A stretch of DNA of 64,000 nt from Sepiola atlantica (GCA_963556195.1 OY744525.1:22780218-22844217), one strand, 5' to 3'. Positions 30,641-41,624 are shown, numbered from the stretch's first letter. The notes: generated by a model from the sequence alone, not told the origin. Numbers and translations are program-made.

Positions 30641-32585
30641 AGAATACCCGTCCCAGAACGGGTAAAATTAATTCTCCGAACAGAACACTTGTGCACCACT
30701 TTTATGTCCCCTTAGAAAGATTATAATCAAAATATAATGCTATTAAACCTTATGTCTAGAATCCTTATTCTACTTTTGATCAAAATCCATTACATTATTT
30801 TGATTCTAGAAAATATCTCAAATTTAAGGGGTCTCAAGAAATTCACGTAATCTAACTTAATTGGGGCCTAATGCCTATGGATCAAATTTAATGCAAATCT
30901 GAAATATTTGAATTTTCAAATGGGAGGTTAATTTATGTCTAATACCTATTGTTAAAATTTCACAAAAAATCGAAGGTATCTGAATGTCCACGTAGGGCTC
31001 CCAACCCCTCTTAACTAAATTAAACTAAATATAGCTCATATTTGGACCCCTTACGCTCAGCAGCTGTTTTCCAAAATTTATGATCGGTTAATTAGGAGTG
31101 AATCCTATACATAGAAATATATAAACATACACACATACCTAACTTTATATAAATATAGTGCAATTGGCTGCCAGCTGTTGATCAGCCTATTAAGCGCCAA
31201 CTTTCATCTGCACACCGTTTAATCAGTTCTCCAGGTTCACAATGAAAAACGATCAAATTGTCATGAAACGTGATTTAAAAAAAAAAACAAAAAAAAACTA
31301 GATTACCACTGATTCGCTTTATGTTCTTTGTCTTCTTTTTGCACGTGTCTGTGTGATCTTTCTATGGGAGCGAAGTTGAAAGGGGGTGAGGTGTTGTTAC
31401 GGCAGTTTCTGGGCGATGTTGATGGACCTGTTGATTGGAGTATTTAAAAGCTTAGCTCAACGAGACTCATTAACGAACTTGAATACGCAGCCGAGTCTGC
31501 GTACATGCGTGTTTCATTTTTTTTTCCTTTTCGTAAACCGACAATCTTGCCTTTGTAGGTAATTCCTTTTTGGTAGGACGACTTCCTGTTGCGAGTGGCG
31601 ATGGCGTGATGGGAACACGGATTCTCTCTTCATTGTCAGTGTTATTCATCAGCAATTTAAACGGAATAAATCTTTATTTAAAAGGAATAAACATAGCTCT
31701 TTAAAAAGGGCAAACAGATAGGAATCACGTGGAAATAGTGAACAGGTTTTTTTAATCTGACAAAAGATTTTTCAGAATACATGGTTTGACTCGTTTGATC
31801 ATTAACAACAATTGATTCGGATTTTACAACAACAAACTGACATTTTTTTTTTATAAACTTAGGATAAACTAATTGCTTGCTCATAATCTAACATTTTAGT
31901 GTAAGTTTAAAGAAAAATCATAATTGAAATAATTTTCATTCAAATCTATGTCTGACCTATAGCATTGCATCTGGCAAATCGATATTTGATTCTGACTAGC
32001 CAGTCATTTACAGAAATTATCAGTCTGTGCAAAAAGAAAAAAATTCCAATAGATTACATATGTGTATATGTGAACTCGACCCAATAATTATTTTAGTAAC
32101 ATACATTTCCAGAGATTCACCGTTAATTTTCATCAGATAATCAAGAGACGATTATCCTACAAAATCACACCGTTTGTTAAAATTGATAAATGAAAATAGT
32201 GTCCTAAATGTGTGTGTGTGTGTACATACGATACGAATACAAACAATTTGTCAAATTGAATAAATAAAATAAAAAATCGCTTACTTTTAATTGCAAAGAA
32301 ATTTCAACATTTCCTAAGACGGCCATTACATTTCATTACCAAGCAGATTTTTATAATAAGTGTGGGCGAGACTTTTATGCACGAGAGAAAAAATGAAAGT
32401 AAAGACTCCCAGCAATGCTGGATAGGTACAGATACTTACAAATATGACAAATCAATAGATATAAAAGGTTAAAAAGGGGAGTATAAATAAAAATAGATAG
32501 AAACAACAAATTATATTGAAAAAAAAAACAGGGGTGGGGCGTTACATGAATACATTAATCCAGGATCATGTATAGGAAATACTTT
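30641..32585. other. No gene confirmed
   Basis: Almost 2 kb of AT-rich sequence. Short open frames at 31470-31655 and 31678-31884 (minus) lack motifs. (GT)n lies at 32211-32224. I see no named element. Confidence 0.45.
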
Positions 32586-32589
32586 AAAG

Positions 32590-33190
32590 CAGAAATGAAA
32601 TTGTCGGTCTGTTCACCAACTACTTTTAGGCTATTGAACTGATAAACTTCAGATATGGTATAAATGATACCCTATCTATACAGATTGTAATAAAGGGAGG
32701 GGCATTTGTTACCTCTATGTTTTCAGTCAAATTTGTAACTGTTTGTTAGTGTACAGCCTAGCATTCATATCGCTTGACCAATCGTCACTAAACTTGGTCA
32801 AAATATCGGTCATGGTCTAATTTAGAACTGATTAAGTTTTAGGATGTCAAGGTCACAAAAAGTTGAAAGTCATACTTTTGGCAATAATTTCAGTTCTGTT
32901 CATCATAGAGAATCGCTACTTGGCCCATATTGTAGCCAATGAAGTTCCACATCTTATGACATTGACCTTGATATTTAACCTTAATAAGTTTGGTTATGGT
33001 CGAAATTGACGAAATTTCAACTTCCGATGTTTCAAAATTTCATGCATGAATCTTATGCTCTCTGATAACAGTAATCACTATGCAAATTTTCAGCCTGATC
33101 AGATAAATAGTTTTTGAGCTATCAGTGTTTCCATGGCATAACATTGGGAATACTACATACAATATGGAGAAGTAAGGTCCCAATAAGATT
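32590..33190 (+). repeat. Dispersed repeat family A, longer copy
   Basis: CAACTACTTTTAGGCTATTG to ATACAGATTGTAATAAAG matches the reverse of 2150-2265. It continues into GACCAATCGTCACTAAACTT GGTCA, ATGTCAAGGTCACAAAAAGT and TTTTTGAGCTATCAGTGTTT, a type of unit (CACTAAACTTGGT...AAGGTCA) that looks repetitive. It has no coding capacity. Confidence 0.5.
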
Positions 33191-33863
33191 TTGACCCGTC
33201 CTTACATTGTCACGCATATGTATGCAGTCTCATTACTGACTTACATTCTTATTTTTCATATAAAGGGCTCTCTGAAGGAGCATGGAACCTCACTAAAAAA
33301 GTTTAACCTCTAATTAAAATGAAATTAAAACAGTAGTTACTGAGGAAATTATTCGTGAATCATGCTCAACATTTATTATGCAAGAATTTAGTCAAAAACA
33401 ATAACTATTCTTTAAAGAAAACAAAGGTCCAAATGGCAATGCAAAGTTTAAACAGAATTCCTGTTCCTCAAACACTTTCTCTCTGCTACCTAATCATCAA
33501 CTCCTTGCTTTCAATCTGTCCTTTTATTTTAGTCAGTTTGTCTCCACACACGCAAATTAGTTATTCACAAATGCAAATCAGGACGAGCTATAAAAATCTA
33601 CAATTGTTAATAGAAGCCTTTTTCCTCTGATAGATGGGCATGCACGACATGCAAAGCATCTCATTCGTTTTTCAGCTGGTAAGTTTTCGTTTACATAATT
33701 ATTATCACATGTTCTTTAAAATAAAAACCATCATTTTTCACGACTTTCTGCCAACAACTTCCAAGCTTTCTGATTTGGTCAAAGTATTAATCTTTAGGCT
33801 TTGAATCGAAAACTTCTTGACAGGCTTTTTCAATTTGATCAAAAACCTTAAATTAATGACCCT

Positions 33864-33899
<36 letters not shown>

Positions 33900-33934
33900 G
33901 GAAAAGCATCTCTGAGGTGGCGGATATGTTTTAA
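33191..33934. other. No gene seen; (AAT)n at 33868-33897
   Basis: AT-rich spacer up to the 33935 element. A 91-codon frame at 33355-33630 has no recognisable features. Confidence 0.45.
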
Positions 33935-34165
33935 TAGGGGTGGGCTATAGAAACAAAATTTTTCAAATTTATGCCAAAAGTGGCTTATTACCTTCATTTA
34001 TATGTAACTAGATGGGAACAAGTGATTTTTTTCAAAACGGGTCAAAATTGGAGGGTCGCAAGCCTCAAACGAGATTTGGCCGCGTCGATCCGCGAAAACG
34101 GCCCAAATTTCACCCCAAAAGACACTTAGCCACTTATTGCAAGTCTTAGGGTACATTTTTTGACC
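33935..34165 (+). repeat. Left terminal inverted repeat, 231 bp
   Basis: It starts TAGGGGTGGGCTATAGAAAC and ends GGGTACATTTTTTGACC. It includes a CpG-containing core (GGCCGCGTCGATCCGCGAAA). It pairs with 36087-36317; by eye the only mismatches are C/T in TTACCTTCAT and in AAATTTCACC. Confidence 0.95.
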
Positions 34166-34343
34166 ATCGATTACACAATTTTTCTCCACAACTCCCCAAA
34201 ATCGATGAAAATGGCCCTAAATTCTCAATTTCTTGGATATGATACTGTAAAACTCCACAGTGTATGAAGCATTGATTTGGTACAGAAGTATCTAAAATTT
34301 GCATATCAACTCATTAAGATACTTATCATTAACCAGTAAAATA

Positions 34344-35645
34344 TCAATATAATGCGTAAAAGAGTTCATCTATCACATCATAATTCTCTAGCACAAATAC
34401 TGGTTTCCGTTTCGTCAAGTCCCTTGCACCAATGACATTGCACGGCAAAAATTGAATTTTCAATGTCTTCTGCTCCTCAATCCACGAAGGATATTGCCAT
34501 GTTTTCTTTCTATTGTGGTTGGGAAGTGGTTCTAGATATTCCACAATATATTCATCCATCCCAACTTTCTCCCGTGTCATACCAATGAACCATTCTCGTC
34601 CCTTCGGTGTATCCCATATGGCAACGCACGGTTCGTTCAGCTGAACATCATCTCCCTGATCAGTATCGGTGAGCACAGGTGGACACTCGCCAGATTGATG
34701 CAGCTCATTGTACATACTATCAGCATCCGGAAACGAAATTGCTTCTTCACTTGGTGTCTCATGACTACCAGACAGAAGAATCCCCAGATTTATCTTCATC
34801 TGTACTACAGGCATCGCATTCACCAGGTACAAATGAGGAAAATCTTTGCAGTCTTGAGGGTTCAGTTCTTTTCTCAGGAGGATTTCGTTCCACAAGGTTC
34901 TCTTCTTGTCCTTTTCTTCTCCCATTGACTTCAATCCCACCTCAAGTTCCTTTACTGAAGTGAATGGACCACCATGACTTTTGCAGTAACATCTGTTTGG
35001 ATGGCAGTCTCGTTACATGAAGGAGTATTCCGGATGGCACCTGATCTATTCAATGAGTAGTTCAGATTGTTTGATGAGGTGTCGAGCTGTGGCAATTGGT
35101 CACTTATTTCATCTACTTCATCAAACGGATCATCATCAAAATGATTCTGTTGTTGCTGCTCTGCCTGAATTCTTTCTTCGTGTTCCATATCCACATGGAA
35201 TGTGTCGATAAGCCACTTACGTGCAAGAGACTTTTGATCAAAAAATAATCTGGTCATCAAAATCATCAGGGTTCACCTCTTTTCCCAACAGGTTGAAAAG
35301 GACACAGTGTTCTCGTTTCCACTTGATCATGTTCACACGTCTGGAACCTTTCGCTTTGTAGACGTTCGTGTCGTAGACTTTTAGCAATCGATCAAATTTA
35401 TGTTTGATCCCAGGTATCGTTACATAATGAACATCACTTCCAAAGGCTTTCTGCCACAATTGTAGGAACCGCAAAGAGAACTGATGAACATGGTTTTTCT
35501 GTGTTATGGTACTGTATTTGGCAGCATGATGTTGTATAGCTTGAACACACTCAGCCTCAGTCGGAAGAGAATCAAACAGAAGAAAAGTCCAATCATCATA
35601 ACTGTAATTCTCATCAATCTGCCCTGCTGCACCAGCCATGTTCAC
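34344..35645 (-). pseudogene. Transposon-borne protein of unknown function, about 433 codons, two frameshifts
   Basis: Three overlapping open segments on the minus strand read as one protein. Segment 1 (35645-35238) begins MNMAGAAGQIDENYSYDDWT and has the helical pattern QFSLRFLQLWQKAFGSDVHY ... KHKFDRLLKVYDTNVYKAKG, which could bind DNA. Segment 2 (about 35246-34960) is acidic and glutamine-rich (EQQQQNHFDDDPFDEVDE). Segment 3 (about 34960-34344) contains VAIWDTPKGREWFIGMTREK and DEYIVEYLEPLPNHNRKKTW, a pattern suggesting a small beta-barrel (Tudor/chromo/SH3-like), and ends at TAA. The breaks lie at a T6 run (about 35246-35251) and an A4 run (about 34977-34980). They are +1 then -1, so segments 1 and 3 share a frame. 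I recognise no transposase catalytic residues. From memory, uncharacterised proteins of this look occur in cnidarians and molluscs. Confidence 0.65.
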
Positions 35646-36086
35646 TGCATTTACTAACTGAAAAAGAGACCATAGTGCAATGAATCATTTCACAATTAGT
35701 GCAATGTAGTGTCATCAAGTCCATTTAAAGAAGACAATGAATTGCTATTAAAAGGAAACATTTCCTTATATGGTAATTTTCATTAAAACTCAGTTTTGGC
35801 CCTTTTTCTCTTATTTTTGACCACTTTTTGTCATTTTTAACACTTAAGAACACCAAAAAAAGAATGGGAGAAGATAGCAGGGTGCCCATTTCAGTTTTTC
35901 CCAACTGCTAGGAGCCATACAGAGTTGTCTTATAGACTAGGGGAGATGATAATAGCTGTTTTTCGGCCAAAAACCGCCATTTTGGGGCAATTTTGACCCA
36001 TTTTGGACCCTGAGATACCCTAAGAAGCCCTATACTTGTAGGACAGTATATGAGAATGACAGATTCTGGTATATAAAGGCATTTCT

Positions 36087-36317
36087 GGTCAAAAAATGTA
36101 CCCTAAGACTTGCAATAAGTGGCTAAGTGTCTTTTGGGGTAAAATTTGGGCCGTTTTCGCGGATCGACGCGGCCAAATCTCGTTTGAGGCTTGCGACCCT
36201 CCAATTTTGACCCGTTTTGAAAAAAATCACTTGTTCCCATCTAGTTACATATAAATGAAAGTAATAAGCCACTTTTGGCATAAATTTGAAAAATTTTGTT
36301 TCTATAGCCCACCCCTA
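36087..36317 (-). repeat. Right terminal inverted repeat, 231 bp
   Basis: Reverse complement of 33935-34165, beginning GGTCAAAAAATGTACCCTAA and ending GCCCACCCCTA. Immediately outside is GTTTTAA, the repeated flank. Confidence 0.95.
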
Positions 36318-36324
36318 GTTTTAA

Positions 36325-36681
36325 TAATTTTGAATTTTTTAAAAGTTAATATTGTGGATGTTTTCATAAAAATGTGTAAACAGGAAGTGTGCAAACAGTA
36401 GAAAAATTAACAAAAAAAAAAAATGGGGAGTTGCATATTTCGTACAAAATCGGCCTCGAATTCCAATAAGATAAAATATAAGAGAATGTATATTTCTTAT
36501 CTAATGAGAAGAGTAAAAAATAATGCCACCAAAAAACATAAAAAGAATCAGTTAAAAGTTTGAAGCTAAGCTGCTGGGAGCCTGTTCTCACACTATATAA
36601 GAAATGTACACAGCTTCTCTGCAGTCCAGTGTTCAATCACTCGTTACCACAGTTACATACAATAACGTTTAACCGTCTGAA

Positions 36682-36762
<81 letters not shown>

Positions 36763-37005
36763 TTGCATCAAATAAGCACAACTTAAAACAAGTTGTGCTA
36801 GAAAAATACACACAAGCTGAACAGTTAATAGTCACACGATCAGCAAGAGCCTGCCACTTGCCGAGTTTATTATAACCCAAATATTCTGGACTCAACTCTA
36901 CTGTTAAATGTACTAAAAATTAAATATACTTTCTGATGTTTGGAAATAAATAAAATTTATTTGGAATAAAGAAAAAATAGCAAAGTGCAACAAGCCATGC
37001 AAGGA
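36325..37005. repeat. (CA)n/(CT)n microsatellite; otherwise no gene
   Basis: (CA)n at 36683-36731 runs into (CT)n to about 36760. Small frames on either side are simple-sequence products. Confidence 0.7.
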
Positions 37006-37009
37006 GACA

Positions 37010-37325
37010 ATTTACATCCACATGTAGTCTGAATGTTTGTCCAACGCCGTTTTAAACTTGGATATGGTAGTCATTGTCACAACCTCCTCTGGTAGGTTGC
37101 TCCACAGAACAGAAAAAGTGGACACAGAATGCTGTCTTTCTTCTATTGAGACGAAAGCAACGGTGACCACGACTTGGTGCTGGGGTGAAAACCCCTTCAA
37201 GAGAATAGATTTACATTTCTGTTGATGATTTTGTACACCAGAATCAAGTCTCCTTGCATCTTCTGCTGTTTAAGTGAGAATATATTTAGTCTCTGGAGCT
37301 GCACTTTGTAGGTAAGCATGGAAAG
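37010..37325 (-). pseudogene. Non-LTR retrotransposon C-terminal segment (another lineage)
   Basis: On the minus strand LTYKVQLQRLNIFSLKQQKM, QGDLILVYKIINRNVN, then after a shift TVAFVSIEERQHSVSTFSVL, WSNLPEEVVTMTTISKFK and TALDKH form the familiar R..RGDLI.VYKI...FS.RVVN.WN.LPE.VV.A.S...FK..LD pattern of non-LTR polymerase C termini. It is distinct from the 15.7-kb family. The palm is absent. Confidence 0.75.
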
Positions 37326-37364
37326 TCCTTGTTGCTAAATGTACATGATTTAATTTGAGGAATA

Positions 37365-37645
37365 AAATACACGATATATAATAAAATGAAATGCTGTGGA
37401 CACAAGATGTATTGAAAAAAACAAAAGGAAAAAGAAAAAGAAATTAAACACAAGAAGAAATCATCAAAAACGATAGATTTACCGGTTTCGTTCGGATCAA
37501 CGAACGTCTTCTAAAAAAAGTGACTTTTTTTCTGAAGACGTTCGTTGATCAGAACGAAACCGGTATATCACTCGTTTTTGATGATTTATTCCTGTGTTTA
37601 ATTTGTTTTTCCTTTTGTCTTTTTTCATACATAATTTAATTTGTA
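37365..37645. repeat. Family B copy joined to a 54-bp-arm hairpin with hammerhead-like core
   Basis: Positions 37368-37470 match 12436-12545. A hairpin follows: the left arm 37458-37511 (AAATCATCAAAAACGATAGA ... GAACGTCTTC) and right arm 37534-37587 (GAAGACGTTC ... CGTTTTTGATGATTT) differ by a few bases. The right arm contains CTGAAGA (37532-37538), stem GTTC/GAAC and GAAAC (37556-37560). Positions 37590-37635 then repeat the family B tail inverted (CTGTGTTTAATTTGTTTTTC). Confidence 0.7.
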
Positions 37646-38315
37646 CGGATTGTGTTATTGATTTATTTAATTTACGTTGTTTCCACTACAGCGAGTTATA
37701 ATGATCTGCTGATATCATTGATTTTTTTTTGGTGCTCATAAATTTACTACGTATTTTATGCATTCACATAAAAAATAAAGTCCAGTCTCAATCACGCACA
37801 CGTGACCTCCAAACTTTTTGTGTCCCTCCCCCAAGTAGTTATCATTTTAATTTTATTTTATTTGTTGTCAATCTGCGATTAATAGGAGTCAACATGTAGT
37901 CTTTCTACTCCTTTGCTTCACTCAAAAATCAATCAAACATGGCTCATAACACTCCCTTTAACGTCTACTACCTATGTTTGCTCAGTGGGTTTTGCATTCA
38001 CGGACACATTTATTTTCTGGTGGGAGGGAGTTATTTCCCCTTTTATCTCCTCAAAAGTAAATAAATTCTGAAGGAAGTCAATTCTGAAATAACTTCCCAT
38101 CGCAACTGGGGCTGTCAAATTGAGCTTCAGCTTAATAGCTCAAACACTAATAGACCACTTAAGGGGTTAATTTAGAAAAGTCAGAGGTAAAATGGTTCAC
38201 GGCCACATGCGGCCTTCTGAATTGTTCGCTTGATTTAACATGTTGTGTCTCATTGTTTCTTTACATTTATTTTCGCATGGTCAAATGAAGAAACGAGAAA
38301 CAAATCTTAATAGTT
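37646..38315. other. No gene seen
   Basis: AT-rich spacer with no recognised element. Confidence 0.5.
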
Positions 38316-38319
38316 TTAT

Positions 38320-38400
38320 GCAAACTGGCTGACTGACCTGGCGTTGTCCGGTTGTCAAATACGTTGAATATAAATTCAAGGCAGATCACTCTGTAAGAAG
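38320..38400 (+). repeat. Repeat family G, 5' fragment
   Basis: ACTGGCTGACTGACCTGGCG TTGTCCGGTTGTC resembles the family G start and is cut off after about 80 bp where an RTE-like fragment begins. Confidence 0.45.
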
Positions 38401-38419
38401 AAATATTAAAAAGCTTCTA

Positions 38420-39080
38420 ACTAAAGCAATATTGCAAAGTTCCCTCCCCGTTGTTAAAGCTATTGAGGTTGTGGAGAAGTTTTGTTATCTTGGTGCTACC
38501 ATTGGAGCACAGGGAGGGGCAGGTGCTAGTGTGATTGCAAGAATTAGAAGTGGATGGACTAAGTTCAGAGATCTTCTGTCATTACTAACCAGCAGAGCGT
38601 TACTACTGTCGACTAATGGAAGGGTCTATCAGGCATGTATACGTAGTATTATGATGTATGAAAGTGATACCTGTCAGTGAGGGTTGAGAACATGTGTTGC
38701 ATGGAGAGAAATAATATGAGAATACGATGGATGTGTAATGTGAGTCTTAAATACAGGCTTAGTTCTGATGACCTCAGAGGAAAATTAAATCTAGACAGTA
38801 TAAGGAGATGTGTGCATACAGAAGAGTAGACTTTGATGGTATAGCCACGTTAAAAGAATGGATGAGAGTTCTTGGGTTAGTAGATGTAGAACAGTTGAGG
38901 TAGCAGGTTCAGTTCATTGGGGAAGGCCAAGGAAAACATAGCAGGAAGTGATAAAGATGAACCTGAGGGAAATAAGGATAAATAAAGACCTGGTCGATAG
39001 GTTACTTTGGAAGTCAATTTCTTAAAGCTGTCCAACGCATGCCAGCATGTAAAATGGGCATTAAACCGATGATGATGGTG
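38420..39080 (+). pseudogene. RTE-like retrotransposon C-terminal region (copy 2)
   Basis: AIEVVEKFCYLGATIGAQGG, ASVIARIRSGWTKFRDLLSL and LLSTNGRVYQACIRSIMMYE are the C-terminal hallmark of RTE-like polymerases (FxYLGxxIxxxGG...I..RI..GW.KF..L..LL.......L..KG.vY.a...S...YG). After a stop near 38680 the trace continues as NNMRIRWMCNVSLKYRLSSD, MVWSRKRMDES and VAGSVHWGRPRKT to GNGH-like codons. Several stops occur. It is the sense-strand partner of the copy at 17930-18480. Confidence 0.8.
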
Positions 39081-39089
39081 ATAGGGCGG

Positions 39090-39235
39090 GGGGGGGGGGG
39101 TAAAGATATCGGATGGAAGTCAAAGGTGACTTTAATCCGGGGTTCGAATCCTGCAACAGGTTGTACAGTTATACAGATGATTCATAGTTGAGATGAAACA
39201 TATGTATGTGGACATTAAAAAAAATATTTATCATA
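39090..39235 (+). mobile_element. tRNA-headed SINE, copy 1 of a pair
   Basis: GATATCGGATGGAAGTCAAA GGTGACTTTAATCCGG is followed by the B box GGGGTTCGAATCCTGCAAC and GATGATTCATAGTTGAGATG AAACATATGTATGTGGACAT. It matches 39345-39480 (GACGTCAGATAGAAGCCAAA...). A poly-G run (39088-39101) replaces the start. This looks like one of the abundant tRNA-derived SINEs of cephalopods (inference). Confidence 0.75.
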
Positions 39236-39339
39236 AATAATTATTTAAAGTTCCCTTTAAAGTTCCCTCCCCTTGGTTGAACACTATACGGAGGCTGACA
39301 GTTCGTTTAATCAATATAGATGTATTTCCTTTCTTTGTT

Positions 39340-39485
39340 ATATAGCTATCTCAGTAGCCGTAGGGGCAAAGACGTCAGATAGAAGCCAAAGGTGACTTCA
39401 GTCCAGGGCTCGAATCCTGCGACCAGTGATGATTCTTAGCTTAGATGAAACCTATATCTATGTGGATAATGAAAGATATTCATTA
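39340..39485 (+). mobile_element. tRNA-headed SINE, copy 2 of a pair
   Basis: TATCTCAGTAGCCGTAGGGG (A-box-like), GGTGACTTCAGTCCAGGGCT CGAATCC (B box) and GATGATTCTTAGCTTAGATG AAACCTATATCTATGTGGAT give the same layout as the copy 250 bp upstream. The TGATGA...GATGAAAC part resembles a decayed hammerhead-like core. Confidence 0.75.
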
Positions 39486-39487
39486 TA

Positions 39488-39544
39488 AATAATATAGTAT
39501 AAATTTTTATTTATACAAACATTATTGGTAAAACAGATGGGAAA

Positions 39545-39588
<44 letters not shown>

Positions 39589-40254
39589 CTTTCACTTTTT
39601 ATATAGATTGTCTAATCTTTCTTTCTATAGGGAACACACACACATTGACATTTATTATAAAGGGAGATAGATGAACATTGGTGCAAACAGTGGCGAAGCA
39701 TAATTTTCTTTCTGTAATTTTTCACAGATGATATACACTACTATTATTATGTTAGATAATTTACACCGAAAGAATACAAGATCACTCTTTCTTTGAGGAA
39801 AAACAATGACACCATATTTTCTTTCTGATTCTTTATCGAAACGGACTAAGTTTAAGTTTTCATATTGCTGCTTTGAAAAAAGAAACACCTGGATCAGACA
39901 GCAAACTGGAATGAACGACATCGTCACTACCATAGGAATGGCAAAACATAGATGGGCAGGTCACCTTTCGAGATGTACAGACAACAGGTGGACATATAGA
40001 GCGACAGAATGGACCCGGAGGCAATGGAAAAGACCTAGAGGAAAACCAAAAACCCGGTGAATGGACGACCTCGATAGTCAACTAGGTCCTACTTGGCCAC
40101 ACCAGGATTGAAATAAAAAAAAAACCCTGATGATGATGTGCGTACATGTTTCAGCTTCAGAAAGGTCTGAAGAAGCTTGTTTTCTCAAGAGATCGCAGCT
40201 GAAACATTTATGCACATATGTAACCAATAATGTTTGTATAAATAAAAAATCATA
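39488..40254. repeat. Inverted flanks around RTE debris and (TA)n
   Basis: TTTATTTATACAAACATTAT TGGT (39500-39523) is mirrored by ACCAATAATGTTTGTATAAA TAAA (40221-40244). The roughly 700 bp between hold (TA)n (39551-39586), a non-LTR fragment and a hairpin region. It could be a composite foldback. Confidence 0.5.
39865..40110 (+). pseudogene. Non-LTR endonuclease/RT C-terminal fragment
   Basis: MNDIVTTIGMAKHRWAGHLS, RCTDNRWTYRATEWTRRQWK and RPRGKPKTR, stop, MDDLDSQLGPTWPHQD correspond to the K.RWAGH.aR..D.RWt....eW.pr...R..GRP..RW.DD end of RTE-like polymerases. The conserved W after TR is mutated to a stop (TGA). It is a 5'-truncated relic. Confidence 0.8.
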
Positions 40255-40260
40255 CTAAAT
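40140..40260 (+). repeat. Hairpin repeat with hammerhead-like core
   Basis: CGTACATGTTTCAGCT (40141) is mirrored by AGCTGAAACATTTATGCAC. Inside, CTGAAGA (40167-40173), then AGCT...AGCT with an inner CTTG/CAAG pair, then GAAAC (40201-40205) fit the CUGANGA-stem-GAAA order with a long loop. The unit ends AATGTTTGTATAAATAAAAA. Confidence 0.45.
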
Positions 40261-40344
40261 AACAGCTCTATTTGTTATTGAGCATGTTTTTTATAAACAC
40301 TAGAGTTTCATTGGAGTAACATCTCGGAAACAACAATAATACAG

Positions 40345-40351
40345 TATTATA

Positions 40352-40389
<38 letters not shown>

Positions 40390-40503
40390 CGCTAAACTGC
40401 TGAAAATTGCATCAGGTTACAAATGACAGAAGAGCCGTGATATGGCGAAACAGCCGTCATTGGATGAACTAAATAATAATTAAATATTTTAGAGCGTGTG
40501 TGC

Positions 40504-40575
<72 letters not shown>
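40345..40575 (+). repeat. (TA)n tracts enclosing a retroelement tail with hammerhead-like core
   Basis: (TA)n lies at 40358-40387 and 40507-40571. Between them CAGAAGA (40427-40433), perfect stem GCCGT/ATGGC (40434-40446) and GAAAC (40447-40451), then CGTCATTGGATGAACTAAAT match the 9.7-kb unit base for base in layout. The two together imply a consensus CTGAAGAGCYGTRATAYGGC followed by GAAAC. Confidence 0.55.
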
Positions 40576-40576
<1 letters not shown>

Positions 40577-40856
40577 GCACCCGGCATTAGACTCATGTCA
40601 AGTAGAAATTTTATTTTTCAGAACTCAAACATTTCGATTATCAGCATAAACGTTAACTCTTACAAGAAATAAATCAATTAAAATGATCGAAATTTGCTCA
40701 CATTTTGTCTTGTTTTCCTGTTTTTAAAGTCATTCAAATCCGAGTTGAAATTTTATTGCATTGTGGGATTTCATGCTTCCTTTATAAGAAAAAAAAAAAA
40801 AAATTAGTGGAGGCACCTTAGTAATAAAAAAAAAAGTTAAACATAAGACCTTTATA

Positions 40857-41344
40857 ATAATACCGGTAATCATGTCGTTTCCCGACCGATATAATTCTAC
40901 CGGAAAGACGATATGCAGTAGCTCAGAAATTGTATTTTTAATTTAAGATTATGACATGCTGAACGTATTGGTGTTAAAATCAATTTGGTATTAAGTATGA
41001 AATAAGAAAAAAACAACAACACTTTTTAAATTAGTAAATAAGCCAACACACGAGCATAAATCTATAATGGACGTTCTGTAAGCTAGTTGATCTAAAATTT
41101 GGATTGGAGACTGGTTAACATGAAACGAAAAGTGGTAAAGTCTTTTAGCAAGTTATAAAATAATTTATTTAAAAATATTTTTAAAATAGAAATAATTTTA
41201 TAAATGTTTTGTTTTAAATAAATTATCTTTATATATCAGCATGTCATAATCTTAAATACAAAATACAATTTTTTAGCTACTGCATATTGTCTTTCCGATA
41301 ACATTACATGGGTCGGGAAACTACATGATTACCACAATACCTAT
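40857..41344. mobile_element. MITE-like element with about 105-bp inverted arms
   Basis: The left arm 40857-40965 (ATACCGGTAATCATGTCGTT ... TTAAGATTATGACATGCTGA) is mirrored by 41237-41344 (TCAGCATGTCATAATCTTAA ... ACATGATTACCACAATACCT). Arms are about 85% similar and the centre is non-coding AT-rich DNA. Confidence 0.75.
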
Positions 41345-41624
41345 ATGTAGCAGATCCTTATGAGATTTCACGTTTCTAGGTCTAATAACTAATTTAGTAA
41401 AGATTTAAACCTTTTTTTTTTTTTAATTATGTTCCTAACGTTTTGATACTTGTATTTACAGGCATTCTTCAAGTACCTTTTGTAGTCACTTTCTGTGAAT
41501 TTCAAGCTGAATCCCTGAAGAAGTCCGGGATCTTTTGTAGAATAGCCCCGCCACAAATGGAAAAATCTTGGCTTTGCAAAAAAAGTCCTGTCAGTCATGT
41601 GCATGGCCTACTTTTGTGAATCTT

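Larger units (their letters stand above)
33935..36317. mobile_element. Young 2.38-kb inverted-repeat transposon of unknown superfamily
   Basis: The element is bounded by 231-bp terminal inverted repeats that, aligned by eye, differ at only two positions. It is flanked by GTTTTAA at 33928-33934 and 36318-36324, a 7-bp (possibly 8-bp) target-site duplication. The terminus TAGGGGTGGGC resembles hAT-type ends (C/TAGGG...), and hAT elements make 8-bp duplications, so a hAT affiliation is plausible. No DDE transposase or hATC domain is seen. Instead the interior carries one minus-strand reading frame of about 433 codons, broken twice at homopolymers. The remaining interior (34166-34340 and 35650-36086) is non-coding and unlike the surroundings. 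Confidence 0.85.

Noticed and set aside
33935..36317. Firm assignment to the hAT superfamily
   Set aside because: The TAGGGGTGGGC end is suggestive, but the best flank match is 7 bp rather than a clean 8 bp and no hAT transposase features are visible.
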